Assembly: GCA_016165875.1 (NCBI GenBank)
Contig: JABBOT010000080.1
Location: 10,728,078 to 10,792,077, forward strand
Length of the DNA: 64,000 nt
From: Acanthopleura granulata
Taxonomy: Eukaryota; Mollusca; Polyplacophora; Chitonida; Chitonidae
Direction of reading: 5' to 3'
The position numbers were made by a program, and so were the translations under genes. Below, in pieces: positions 60,001 through 62,886 of the stretch. The first letter of the stretch is position 1; every line of letters begins with the position of its first letter. The notes below the pieces were generated by a model. That model had not been told where the DNA came from. It did not search any database and saw only the letters and a list, made by a program, of their open reading frames with translations.

Positions 60001-62886
60001 TTTTTTGGAGTTGGTTTCCTGTTGACTGTGTTGTAATAGTATCAACTGGAATGGAACTCTCTAACTGAAGGTAATATTTTTGTTCTCAGTGCTTGGTCAT
60101 GAAAACCTTTCTCTTTTATTCTGTCAGATCGTTTTACCTTTTGGCTTAAGACTGGATTACAAATGTATTGTTAAAGAAAATGTCACACAGCCTCTAAACC
60201 ATATGCCCTGTACCTCTGTTGTCATACTGGGCTGAATGAACAACAGCTTTATTGTACAAGACCTGTCTTTCACATCTTGTCATATCTTTTCAAACTTCCT
60301 GTGTTTGGGGCAGTAATTACACGTGGTACATACAGACAACGTCTGAATGGTGAGCAATGAATAGCACAACAGTAATTGCTTGCCTAATGACTGTATTTCC
60401 TGTCATGATGAGCCTGGATCATCACGTAGAGTGATTATAAAGATTCATCAGTAGAAGCTGTTTGAAGGCTCCGGACTTGTCCACATTTTTCTTTTGTGGT
60501 CAGAATACATATAGTTTTGTTTCACAACTATATCAGTTTGATGTAGATGTAATCTGAATTGCCAGTTTTGTACCTGAATGTGTTGAATTTGTAACTTGCA
60601 TATGTACATGTGCTGTGCAGGCTTAGCAAGGGTACTTTGTATAGAAATAAAACACAGGCCAGAAAGAAGCTCAGACAGATCAGATGAAATTTGACCAGAT
60701 ACACCCATGTATCGTTTTACGAAAACTGACAAAGTTTTCTCAAGTTGGAATTAAGTTGAATACTACGGCGATTAACTTATGGCTATTTTGTATTATGATG
60801 TACATTGACCAAGCCAAATAGCTGAACTAGGCTTACGAAACAATTTGTCAGAGAGTATGTTTGGAACAGTAGATAGGTGGGCGTGAAAAATACCTCCCGA
60901 CTGATCTCATTGACAGTGAAAGCCAGGAAATTGATGAAGTGGTTGAGGTCTGTAGCTGTCGGAATTCTGTCTCTGTCATAAGTGACAATGTAGGCCCGCA
61001 TTTTTAGGCCTTGTTTTACCCTCATTGGCTCGTGTTTGTTGTTTGTGTTAACGGGAATTACCCATTGGAGACAGGTCAGATTGTGGCTGCTCAGCCCTGT
61101 TTACACGAACCGTTGGGAACGTGAAGAGTTCGGTGCTGCGTGTTTGGAGATGTGAACATCGTTACCAAGGCGTGTTGTCTGTAACCAGCAGTGTCCTCAG
61201 ATCTCTCACTTGCCGCTATCAGAAAATGTCAACTGTCTGTCTATACAGGGCCTCTCCAGGCCGTCTCCCGCTGTGGCTGTGGTTTGTTCGTTTGACAAAG
61301 ACAAGCCTCAAGGCTAACACACTGCCCATTCACCTGATTGTGCTCGCAAAGGACGAAATTGTCTCCCCCTTGTTTCTAGGCTTGTGCTGTATCAAGAGAA
61401 CAATCTGACAGGCACTGTAGAAAAGCTGTTTTAACACACTGTTACAAAGTAGAATGAGGTGTTGTGGGCAATAGTTGAATATTTATAGTGAGACATTGTG
61501 ATTGATAGCTTTAATAGAGGTTCACAAGCAGATATTTATTTATTTAGTTAGCTATTTGATTGGTGTTGTAAGACTTACTCAAGAGTATTTCACTTGCACA
61601 ATGGCTGTCAGCATTATAGTGGAAGGAAACTGGGCACAGCCCCTTGGGAAACTTACGACCATCCACAGGCTGCTAGTGGACCTTCACATGTGACCAGAGA
61701 GTTTGGTTGAGGTGAGCTTGAACTCAAAGCGATCGCATTGGTCAGAGGCACCTGGGTCATTACACTCTGCTAGCACGCTAACCCCCTCGGTCGTGGAGGC
61801 CTCTATTATATATATGTGATTTTCCATGTTATTGTCTGTGTGATACATGCTTGCATGTGACTGGACGATTTTTTTAGGGCTGCCGTTCCATATTTCAAAA
61901 CGTTGGTTAGGTTGAGAGGTTATGTTTAGTTCACTGTCCCACAGGTGATGGTCTGTGTTGAGGTAGTACAGTCCCTGTACTAGTGTTACAAGAGCTTTAT
62001 ATAGGGAATTATTGATTTTCTTTGCTTCACTTGCACTTCCAGACTTTTTTCCTTATATTTAATTATAATGCATTGATAATTTACACATCATGTCTCATGA
62101 GTTTCACATCATTAGCTGTTTTGGACCCACTATCAGTGTAACTGTTTAATCATTTTTGATGGCAGGTATTTTTTGTTTTTTCCGTCAGCCAAGTTTGGCC
62201 AAGGGGTATTGTTGTAGCAGGCGGCGTCTGTCCATCCGTCCACACACTTGTAAACGCTATATCTTTAGAAAGATTTATCCAGACAGTTTTCTAATGTTCA
62301 CCGAACTTACACAACACTTACATTTTGCCATGGGGAAGAACCCGATTGATTTTCAGCGTCCTTGACCTTTTTCTTCAAGGTCATTATTTTAAATTCAGTG
62401 CTTTTTATTGCTGTATTTTGTATTTGTTGGTATTTGCAAAAATTAGTCTATAATACCGCAATGATGAGTTGGCTTCTAGGTGTAGGGAAATAGCAAAATA
62501 TCGCACCAGGAAATACAGGATGATGTCATTTTGGATGTGTTTGTGATATTTGAGTAGAGATAAAGTATAGTTGTTGAGGCTTCTAAAATTTTCAGAACAG
62601 CTGTTTTCTTGTTTACCACATTTATATGTTCTTCCAGTGACCCATACTCTTCATGCATTATTCATTAAAAGTCACTTTGCTAATGTTGTCTTACAGACAG
62701 ATGTGTTAATCGCTGTGTATCTTCAAAATCATCTTTTTCTTGCGTTTCAGGGCGAATTGGTGGAATATTACTATTTCTGGAAGAAAACACCAGGAGCGGC
62801 CTCCACACGTCCACACAGACGCCACCGACGACAAGGCTTGAAACGCCAGAACACACGATCTCAGCGCCCACCTTCAAGTGAATACC
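1..62886 (+). CDS. RERE: RERE/atrophin-family transcriptional corepressor, partial gene (BAH-ELM2-SANT core, 8 exons)
   Basis: Joining 1-57, 39052-39148, 39898-40051, 40746-40879, 41677-41776, 42478-42576, 51427-51507 and 62751-62886 gives one open frame (858 nt, 285 full codons) with compatible phases and GT..AG at every intron. Counting the split first codon as residue 1, residues 1-93 are the C-terminal half of a BAH domain, about 94-199 an ELM2 domain, about 205-254 a complete SANT domain, and 255-286 a basic Arg/His linker. The runs [54 protein letters not shown] and HRRHRRQ identify RERE rather than MTA or RCOR proteins. Known family role: a nuclear corepressor whose ELM2-SANT module recruits and activates HDAC1/2. 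The GATA zinc finger and the C-terminal atrophin region should lie downstream of 64000, and the N-terminus upstream of 1. Invertebrates usually have one atrophin gene, so 'atrophin/Grunge' is an equally valid name. Identity is near certain; the exact transcript is inferred. Confidence 0.96.
58..1419. other. Intron sequence, nothing recognised
   Basis: AT-rich with frequent TACATGTA words. A box B-like AGGTTCAAACCCAGC at 1318 could be a trace of a tRNA-derived repeat, but no matching box A was found. Confidence 0.6.
1420..1835. repeat. Degenerate interspersed repeat units (about 30 bp core)
   Basis: A core close to AAGCATTAGTATCTTRTTCAGTGT recurs at about 1427, 1486, 1666 and 1804, with partly similar flanks (TGTATATGGAC at 1625 and 1747, RGAGCTA after the last two). 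Spacing is irregular, so this is an old, broken repeat. Confidence 0.55.
2020..2692. repeat. Minisatellite, about 24 degenerate units of 26-28 bp
   Basis: The unit is close to GGTCCTGGATTACACATTTG plus TCTGGATT. Measured starts of CCTGG are 2181, 2207, 2235, 2263, 2291, 2319, 2346 and 2372 (steps 26-28). A variant beginning GGTGACACATTTGCCT recurs at 2211 and 2295 and, as GATGACAC, at 2101, so there is a higher-order step of 84 bp (three units). Open frames here are by-products of the repeat. Confidence 0.9.
2700..3955. other. Intron sequence, nothing recognised
   Basis: No coding, repeat or RNA signal that I could support between the 28-bp minisatellite and the SINE fragment at 3960. Confidence 0.6.
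3960..4050 (+). mobile_element. SINE fragment (body only)
   Basis: TACGTGGGAAGGTCTGCCAG, AACCTGCGGATGGTCAGTGG and GGGCTCTGCCCGGTTTCC match the body; head and tail are missing. Confidence 0.75.
5225..5435. promoter_or_regulatory. Candidate conserved non-coding element / enhancer
   Basis: It is dense in transcription-factor-like words: TGACGTGTCA at 5303-5312 (bZIP half sites), CCAATGG at 5315, TTAATTGG at 5235, TTTAATGACACAGCTTTG at 5368 and GCATTAATTATTGATC at 5388. Little low-complexity sequence compared with flanks. This is a composition argument only. Confidence 0.3.
5440..11400. other. Intron sequence with C-rich and GC-richer patches
   Basis: C-runs occur at 7467-7488 and 10175-10213, and a GCGAGCGAGTGAACGAGCGA run at 8302. 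A repeat-free, AT-balanced stretch near 8205-8270 may be non-coding conserved DNA. Open frames up to 94 codons lack any family resemblance. Confidence 0.5.
8506..8536. repeat. (CCTG)n tetranucleotide run
   Basis: CCAGCCTGCCTGCATGCCTG continues as CCTGCCTGG, the same repeat type as at 31857. Confidence 0.85.
12060..12380. promoter_or_regulatory. Paired POU-octamer/homeodomain words
   Basis: ATGCAAATTAAATTA occurs exactly at 12092-12106 and again at 12358-12372, same strand. Each contains an octamer (ATGCAAAT) joined to an AT-rich homeodomain-like site. Another octamer, ATTATGCAAAT, lies at 34975. Confidence 0.3.
14412..14510 (+). mobile_element. Diverged SINE-like fragment
   Basis: GGTCTGTGGTTTACCCCAGG, ACTCATAAAACAGGCTGTCA and AAGTGAAACATTTTTAG follow the body motif order. 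Family assignment is by motif order only. Confidence 0.4.
16885..16930. repeat. (GAGT)n then (GA)n simple repeat
   Basis: GAGTGAGTGAGTGAGAGAGA continues with GA repeats and AAAGAAAGG. Low-complexity sequence. Confidence 0.9.
17690..17825 (+). mobile_element. Diverged SINE-like 3' part
   Basis: GTGGTTTACCCTAGGTACTA, CCATCCATGAAGCTGACCGC, GAAATTCTTCAGCACGACAT and AATCAATCAATT align with the order of motifs in the SINE body and tail but are strongly diverged; possibly a sister subfamily. Confidence 0.5.
18055..18315. promoter_or_regulatory. Candidate conserved non-coding element
   Basis: GCGGTTATTGATTTACTTAC, GTCAGATTATCAACGAGGGC, ATCATTAGGCTTGTCACTTA and CATTATTGATTTAGCGATGC give a cluster of homeodomain- and GATA-like words in repeat-free, balanced sequence. 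No coding frame is convincing. Confidence 0.25.
18722..18977 (-). mobile_element. tRNA-derived SINE copy, near full length
   Basis: On the plus strand it begins with a (TTTA)n run and TTTGATTGGTGTTTTATG, followed by GGCGGCCAGCATTATGATGG, GGTTGCTGGCAGACCTTCCC and GCGCGCTAGTCGAC, i.e. the reverse of the 28015 element. Confidence 0.9.
20798..20943 (+). mobile_element. SINE 3' part, decayed
   Basis: CTACCAGCAACTGCCGGATG, GGTTTCCTCCCACCATGATG and AAAGCACCAATCAGATAAAA mark the body and tail. Confidence 0.75.
22185..22340. repeat. Short tandem array around TCTGCACACCTTTG
   Basis: The word TCTGCACACCTTTG or a close variant appears about five times, at 22203, 22231, 22265, 22289 and 22320, with TGTATATGTA-rich spacers. 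Unit length varies between 24 and 34 bp. Confidence 0.7.
23727..23802. repeat. Poly-T and (TA)n low-complexity tract
   Basis: Runs of T at 23728-23750 are followed by GTATATATGTATGTGTATAT and (AT)n to 23792 and T again. A similar (TA)n run lies at 28929-28950 and another at 58724-58740. Confidence 0.9.
25190..25445. repeat. Degenerate tandem repeat around CCATGATTTTATG
   Basis: CCATGATTTTATGYRC occurs at about 25228, 25282 and 25346, with a decayed fourth copy (CCATAAGTTTATGTACACC) at 25387. The 40-64 bp spacing and shared flanking words (ACATAACT, TATCCTA) suggest an old tandem array. Confidence 0.6.
26070..26180. repeat. Short AT-rich tandem repeat, about 33-bp unit, 3 copies
   Basis: Units resemble CAAATAACATTTTACAC followed by TTGTTTATTATG. 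Three near copies lie side by side with TTTACATTAC at both ends. Confidence 0.7.
26759..26908. mobile_element. Foldback/MITE-like element, about 150 bp
   Basis: The left end AGGGACCACTTCTGCAAACT (then TCGTAAATG) is an imperfect inverted match to the right end ATTTACAAAGTTTTGTGAAA (then GTGGCCCCAGG). No coding capacity. This is consistent with a non-autonomous DNA transposon; target-site duplications were not established. Confidence 0.6.
28015..28262 (+). mobile_element. tRNA-derived SINE, full-length copy
   Basis: It starts GGGGGCCTCCGTGGCCGAG, a tRNA-like head with box A (TGGCCGAGGGGGTTAG) and a box B-like word (GAGCTCAAGTCC at 28092). The body has GGAAGGTCTGCCAGCAACCT, GGCTCTGCCCGGTTTC and CCCACCATAATGCTG. 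The 3' end is AAACACCAATCACATAAATA. GGTTTCNTCCCACCA resembles the Deu-type SINE core (inference). This is the reference copy for the others; the head is too degraded to be a working tRNA gene. Confidence 0.9.
28265..31850. other. Intron sequence, nothing recognised
   Basis: AT-rich, with a (TA)n run at 28929. No gene, SINE or tandem array that I could support. Confidence 0.6.
31857..31905. repeat. (CCAG)n/(CCTG)n tetranucleotide run
   Basis: CAGCCAGCCAGCCAGCCAG grades into CCTGCTTGCCTGCCT. It lies just before the candidate internal promoter. Confidence 0.9.
31925..32150 (+). promoter_or_regulatory. Possible internal promoter / 5' leader before the 32151 ATG
   Basis: GCTGCCATTTT at 31929-31939 matches the reverse YY1 core (GCCGCCATNTT) at 10 of 11 places, a site often close to TATA-less start sites. 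It is followed by CCGCGG at 31943-31948 and locally raised GC. No TATA box is evident. Without transcript data this is only suggestive. Confidence 0.2.
32151..32277 (+). CDS. Candidate alternative first coding exon of RERE (N-terminally shortened isoform)
   Basis: An ATG in a purine-rich context (GAGAAGAATGA) opens 42 codons plus one base, then GTACGT at 32278, a plausible though not ideal donor. The peptide is Ser/Thr/Pro-rich ([15 protein letters not shown], then a [16 protein letters not shown] end). It exits in phase 1, exactly what exon b at 39052 needs; the split codon would again be His, so translation would run into LVRDQLIN. The 200 bases upstream are GC-richer than the surrounding intron and contain a YY1-like word. 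The phase match has a one-in-three chance of being luck, and no homology supports the peptide. This is a hypothesis. Confidence 0.25.
33157..33379. repeat. 32-bp minisatellite, 7 near-identical copies
   Basis: The unit starts AARGACATGTTGTGATTCG and ends TATCCATCACACT. Copies start at 33157, 33189, 33221, 33253, 33285, 33317 and 33349. The only variation between units is A or G at the third base (A,G,G,A,G,A,A), so the array is young or homogenised. Confidence 0.97.
33690..34190. repeat. Degenerate AATAATGAATA-type tandem repeat
   Basis: GATAATGAAT or AATAATGAAT recurs about ten times with ATATCARCAAG before it and TGATTCTCATCAGTC after it. Spacing is about 37-55 bp. It begins about 300 bp after the 32-bp array ends. 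Confidence 0.75.
34467..34575 (+). mobile_element. Diverged SINE-like fragment
   Basis: AAACTCCAGGTACTATATTG, TTTCCTCCACCCATAAGCTC and GACAACAGTCGTACAAGTAA match the body pattern (box-like CCCAYAA-GCTG-CGTCGTATAAGT). Confidence 0.4.
35395..35620. promoter_or_regulatory. Candidate conserved non-coding element
   Basis: CCAGCTAATTGTATAAATTA, GTTAACAGATGGAACGTGAT, AGGCTGTCAGATCAACAGAT and GCGTATATTAATTGCC contain TAATTG, an E-box (CAGATG) and a MEIS/TGIF-like CTGTCA. Repeat-free. Inference only. Confidence 0.25.
35625..37585. other. Intron sequence, nothing recognised
   Basis: Contains a poly-T tract at 36862 and no other structure that I could name. Confidence 0.6.
36862..36895. repeat. Poly-T tract
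   Basis: Two T runs broken by one G. Similar T runs lie at 43770-43789 and 57505-57523. Confidence 0.9.
37590..37785 (+). mobile_element. SINE copy, decayed, with part of the tRNA-like head
   Basis: CGCAGAGCGTTGGCTCAGAA, GCTGTCACTGTGAATTCAAG, CATGCTGGCTTCCTG, GAGGTCTACCAACAG and ACACAAATCAAATAAAC follow the family in order. Confidence 0.8.
37849..37917. repeat. 23-bp tandem repeat, 3 copies
   Basis: The unit AGGCAAGAAGGCCAAGAAAA plus GGT repeats exactly three times, with one G/C change in the first copy. Confidence 0.95.
39052..39148 (+). CDS. RERE: RERE exon b: BAH domain, RELFISD segment
   Basis: The acceptor is a T-rich tract ending TGTCATTGCAG at 39051. The exon enters in phase 1 (AT completes His20) and leaves in phase 2 before GTAAGT at 39149. 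It encodes residues 21-51 plus part of Arg52: [18 protein letters not shown] followed by [20 protein letters not shown] and the T-Y-hydrophobic-A-L run are hallmarks of the RERE BAH domain. The exon is 97 nt, not a multiple of three, so skipping it would break the frame. Confidence 0.95.
39165..39295 (+). mobile_element. 5'-truncated SINE in RERE intron 2
   Basis: AGCAACCTGCAGCAGGTCGT, GGTTTCCCCCAGGCTCTGTC, GTGAAATATTCTTGAGTA and AACGCCAATCAAATAAATA match the 3' two-thirds of the family. It starts only 16 bases after the exon b donor. Confidence 0.88.
39775..39878. repeat. 24/28-bp tandem repeat abutting RERE exon c
   Basis: Four units of ATCAAATTAGCCATGTATTC followed by TGTC or ATTCTGTC start at 39775, 39803, 39827 and 39851. 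The two outer units have an extra ATTC. The array ends 19 bases before the exon, next to the acceptor's pyrimidine tract. Confidence 0.95.
39898..40051 (+). CDS. RERE: RERE exon c: end of BAH and start of ELM2
   Basis: The acceptor is ATTTTTCAG ending at 39897; the first base completes Arg52 and 51 codons follow (residues 53-103), ending with SHQ in phase 0 before GTAAGT at 40052. It contains [27 protein letters not shown] and [12 protein letters not shown], in family order. The final GEIRVG stretch is where ELM2 begins in this family. A 24/28-bp tandem repeat ends 19 bases upstream of the exon (39775-39878) and by chance extends its open frame upstream; the splice site and homology set the start used here. 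Confidence 0.96.
40746..40879 (+). CDS. RERE: RERE exon d: ELM2 domain, first half
   Basis: The acceptor TTGTTGTTTCAG ends at 40745; the donor GTAAGC starts at 40880. There are 44 codons plus two bases (phase 2), residues 104-148. It starts ARLPEYKP and ends [13 protein letters not shown]-x-DLLMYLRAAR is the conserved ELM2 helix of RERE proteins, while the 20 or so residues before it are variable, as expected for the linker part of ELM2. A tandem GTTGTT run lies within the pyrimidine-poor acceptor region. Confidence 0.95.
41040..41252 (-). mobile_element. tRNA-derived SINE copy in RERE intron 4
   Basis: A (TTTA)n tail, AATATTTCACTCGTACATCG, GACCAGCGTTATCATGGGAG, GGTCGCTGGCACACC and CTAACCCCCTCGGCCACAGA are recognised, with an internal deletion near the box B region. 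It fills over a quarter of a 797-bp intron. Confidence 0.85.
41677..41776 (+). CDS. RERE: RERE exon e: ELM2 domain, middle
   Basis: The acceptor TTTGACAG ends at 41676; one base completes Arg148 and 33 codons follow, residues 149-181, ending ATGDT-type sequence NAMDT in phase 0 before GTAAGG at 41777. The [18 protein letters not shown] stretch is almost invariant in RERE and differs from MTA and RCOR proteins. The acceptor reads CAGGAG, a tandem-acceptor arrangement in which use of the second AG would remove Ser149 only. Confidence 0.95.
42478..42576 (+). CDS. RERE: RERE exon f: end of ELM2 and first SANT helix
   Basis: The acceptor GTTGTTGCAG ends at 42477 and the donor GTGAGG starts at 42577. 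There are exactly 33 codons, phase 0 at both ends, residues 182-214. [16 protein letters not shown] is the last ELM2 helix, and [10 protein letters not shown] opens the SANT domain with its first conserved Trp (residue 209). Being phase 0/0 and 99 nt long, it could be skipped without a frameshift, but that would remove the ELM2-SANT joint. Confidence 0.95.
43525..43580. repeat. 27-bp direct duplication
   Basis: GACACATTTTAATAACATTT followed by CAATTCAT occurs twice head to tail with no mismatches. Confidence 0.9.
43850..44010. promoter_or_regulatory. Candidate conserved non-coding element
   Basis: GAATTATCTGCCCTTTGG, TTATTGATCAAGGCCACCAA, TGATTGTCATAAAGCTCGAT and CCGATTAAG form a repeat-free block following a poly-T tract. 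Confidence 0.25.
45060..45240. mobile_element. Relative of the 54103 element, opposite orientation
   Basis: GTTGAAATTTTAAAACACGA, GAGGTGGTCAAAATTTT, TTGACTTAAATCAGG and TGTGGAATTGGCCCCTG are the reverse of motifs at 54103-54321. The right terminus is recognisable; the left one is not. Confidence 0.6.
45385..45480 (+). mobile_element. Diverged SINE-like fragment
   Basis: CAGTTTACCTCAGGCTGTCT followed by GGTTTCCTACACCTATAAAA and TTATTCAGTATTGCATTAAG resemble the SINE body and 3' region. Confidence 0.4.
46330..46392 (+). mobile_element. SINE fragment (tail only)
   Basis: AGAATATTCTTGACTACAGC and AACCCCAATCAAATAAATAA are the family 3' end. Confidence 0.7.
46790..47210. promoter_or_regulatory. 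Candidate conserved non-coding element
   Basis: CCAGTAATTAGTCATATTCC, GTACATTGATTACCAAGGCT, AGAGATTATCAGGGGAAC and AACCCTAATCCAAATTG include homeodomain, GATA and OTX-like (TAATCC) words over about 400 repeat-free bases of even composition. Confidence 0.3.
47215..49795. other. Intron sequence, nothing recognised
   Basis: Open frames of 60-83 codons show no family motif. No tandem or dispersed repeat recognised. Confidence 0.5.
49800..49990 (+). promoter_or_regulatory. Composition-distinct block with YY1/TISU-like ATG
   Basis: AAAGATGGCCGC at 49863-49874 matches the TISU start element (SAASATGGCGGC) at 10 of 12 positions. The ATG at 49867 opens about 50 codons ([19 protein letters not shown] at the start) and then stops in the intron. 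It may be a promoter-proximal start, a conserved element, or chance. Confidence 0.2.
51427..51507 (+). CDS. RERE: RERE exon g: SANT domain, second helix
   Basis: The acceptor TGTGGTTTCAG ends at 51426 and the donor GTAAGT starts at 51508. The exon is 27 codons, phase 0/0, residues 215-241: [19 protein letters not shown] followed by EMLPHKET. This is the SANT core, with GLRQYGKNF the best-conserved part. It lies isolated between introns of 8.9 and 11.2 kb. Its donor is followed within 45 bases by an array of 46-bp repeats, each carrying a donor-like GGTAAYG word. Confidence 0.96.
51549..52197. repeat. 46-bp minisatellite, 14 copies, beside the SANT exon donor
   Basis: The unit runs AGGTTGTGTTATGTCTGTGA, then AAYATAGGTAAYGCTTCTGG and TGCAAG. 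CTTCTGG recurs 14 times between 51567 and 52164 at 46-bp steps. Units vary at only a few places (C/T after AAYATAGGTAA, R in CAAGR). The array starts about 40 bases after the donor at 51508. Confidence 0.97.
53546..53797 (-). mobile_element. tRNA-derived SINE copy, near full length
   Basis: It starts TATTTGTTTGATTGGTGTTT and has GACCAGTATTATGGTGGGCG, AGCCAGCATGAGCTGGACTT and GAACTCACAGCGACCGCATT. It is one of the least decayed copies, lying in intron 7 opposite to the RERE sense strand. Confidence 0.9.
54103..54321. mobile_element. Foldback/MITE-like element, about 220 bp
   Basis: The left end GGGAGCAATTCCTCAAAACC (then GTTCCTGATTT) pairs imperfectly with the right end AAGTCAGAACTAGCTTTGTG (then GAATCAACCCC). 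The interior aligns with the reverse complement of 45060-45240, sharing CCTGATTTARGTCAA, TTTTGRCCACCTC and AAAATTTCAACTT. Confidence 0.6.
55185..55565. repeat. 29-bp minisatellite rich in CATGGCATGGCCTATG
   Basis: The unit is GTTCTCCATGATACCATGGC plus ATGGCCTAT; successive GTTCTCC starts at 55397 and 55426 are exactly 29 apart. About nine reasonable copies lie here; more decayed ones extend to about 55060 upstream and 55700 downstream. Confidence 0.9.
56390..56780 (+). promoter_or_regulatory. GC-richer block with YY1-like word, possible promoter
   Basis: GCGGCCATATT at 56669-56679 is within one base of the YY1 core; CTCTTTATACC at 56627 is a weak TATA-like word upstream. Local GC is higher than in most of the intron. 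No start codon here gives a frame that can be tied to a RERE exon. Confidence 0.15.
57994..58680. repeat. 53-bp minisatellite, 13 copies
   Basis: The unit is ATACTGTGACATGGAACTAA, TGTAAACCAACAGGGTGCAC, ATCAGGTGNTRTA. One copy near 58420 is shortened to about 45 bp. The minus strand shows long but meaningless open frames. Confidence 0.95.
59070..59299. repeat. 29-bp minisatellite, 8 copies
   Basis: The unit CAGCCAGACTAGGACATGTA plus CTGCTCATA starts at 59070, 59099, 59128, 59157, 59186, 59215, 59244 and 59273. Single-base variation only (GACT/GGCT, TACTG/TAATG/TATTG). Confidence 0.97.
59300..61530. other. Intron sequence, nothing recognised
   Basis: AT-rich with a poly-T stretch at 59979-60006. 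No element identified before the SINE at 61533. Confidence 0.5.
61533..61803 (-). mobile_element. tRNA-derived SINE copy, full length
   Basis: It begins with a (TTTA)n tail and GATTGGTGTTGTAAG and ends CTAACCCCCTCGGTCGTGGA plus GGCCTC, so both tail and tRNA-like head are present. It lies about 1 kb upstream of RERE exon h. Confidence 0.9.
62165..62400. mobile_element. Probable dispersed repeat, unclassified
   Basis: CCGTCAGCCAAGTTTGGCCA, then GTCTGTCCATCCGTCCACAC, CTTGTAAACGCTATATCTTT, ATTTATCCAGACAGTTTTCT and ACCGAACTTACACAACACTT form a pattern I associate with an abundant repeat in marine invertebrate genomes (recollection, not a search). It lies about 350 bp upstream of RERE exon h. Confidence 0.45.
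62751..62886 (+). CDS. RERE: RERE exon h: end of SANT and basic linker
   Basis: The acceptor TTCTTGCGTTTCAG ends at 62750 and the donor GTAAGT starts at 62887. There are 45 codons plus one base (phase 1), residues 242-286. [18 protein letters not shown] closes the SANT domain; then comes [13 protein letters not shown] and RPPSSEY. Tyr247-249 and Lys252-253 sit where SMRT and MTA1 SANT domains contact inositol tetraphosphate and HDAC (inference by motif position). The linker between HRRHRRQ and PPSSE looks several residues shorter than in vertebrate RERE as I recall it. The acidic patch and GATA finger expected next are not seen before 64000. Confidence 0.95.

Larger units (their letters stand above)
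51508..62750 (+). other. RERE intron 7 in view (11,243 bp, phase 0, inside the SANT domain)
   Basis: It runs from GTAAGT to TTTCAG. It is dominated by repeats: four minisatellites with 46-, 29-, 53- and 29-bp units, two minus-oriented SINEs (53546-53797, 61533-61803), a foldback element (54103-54321) and another dispersed repeat (62165-62400). A GC-richer stretch at 56390-56760 has a YY1-like word. No gene is seen. Confidence 0.9.

Noticed and set aside
1..62886. MTA1/2/3 or RCOR gene instead of RERE
   Set aside because: MTA proteins share BAH-ELM2-SANT order, but the [26 protein letters not shown] and HRRHRRQ runs are specific to RERE/atrophin proteins.
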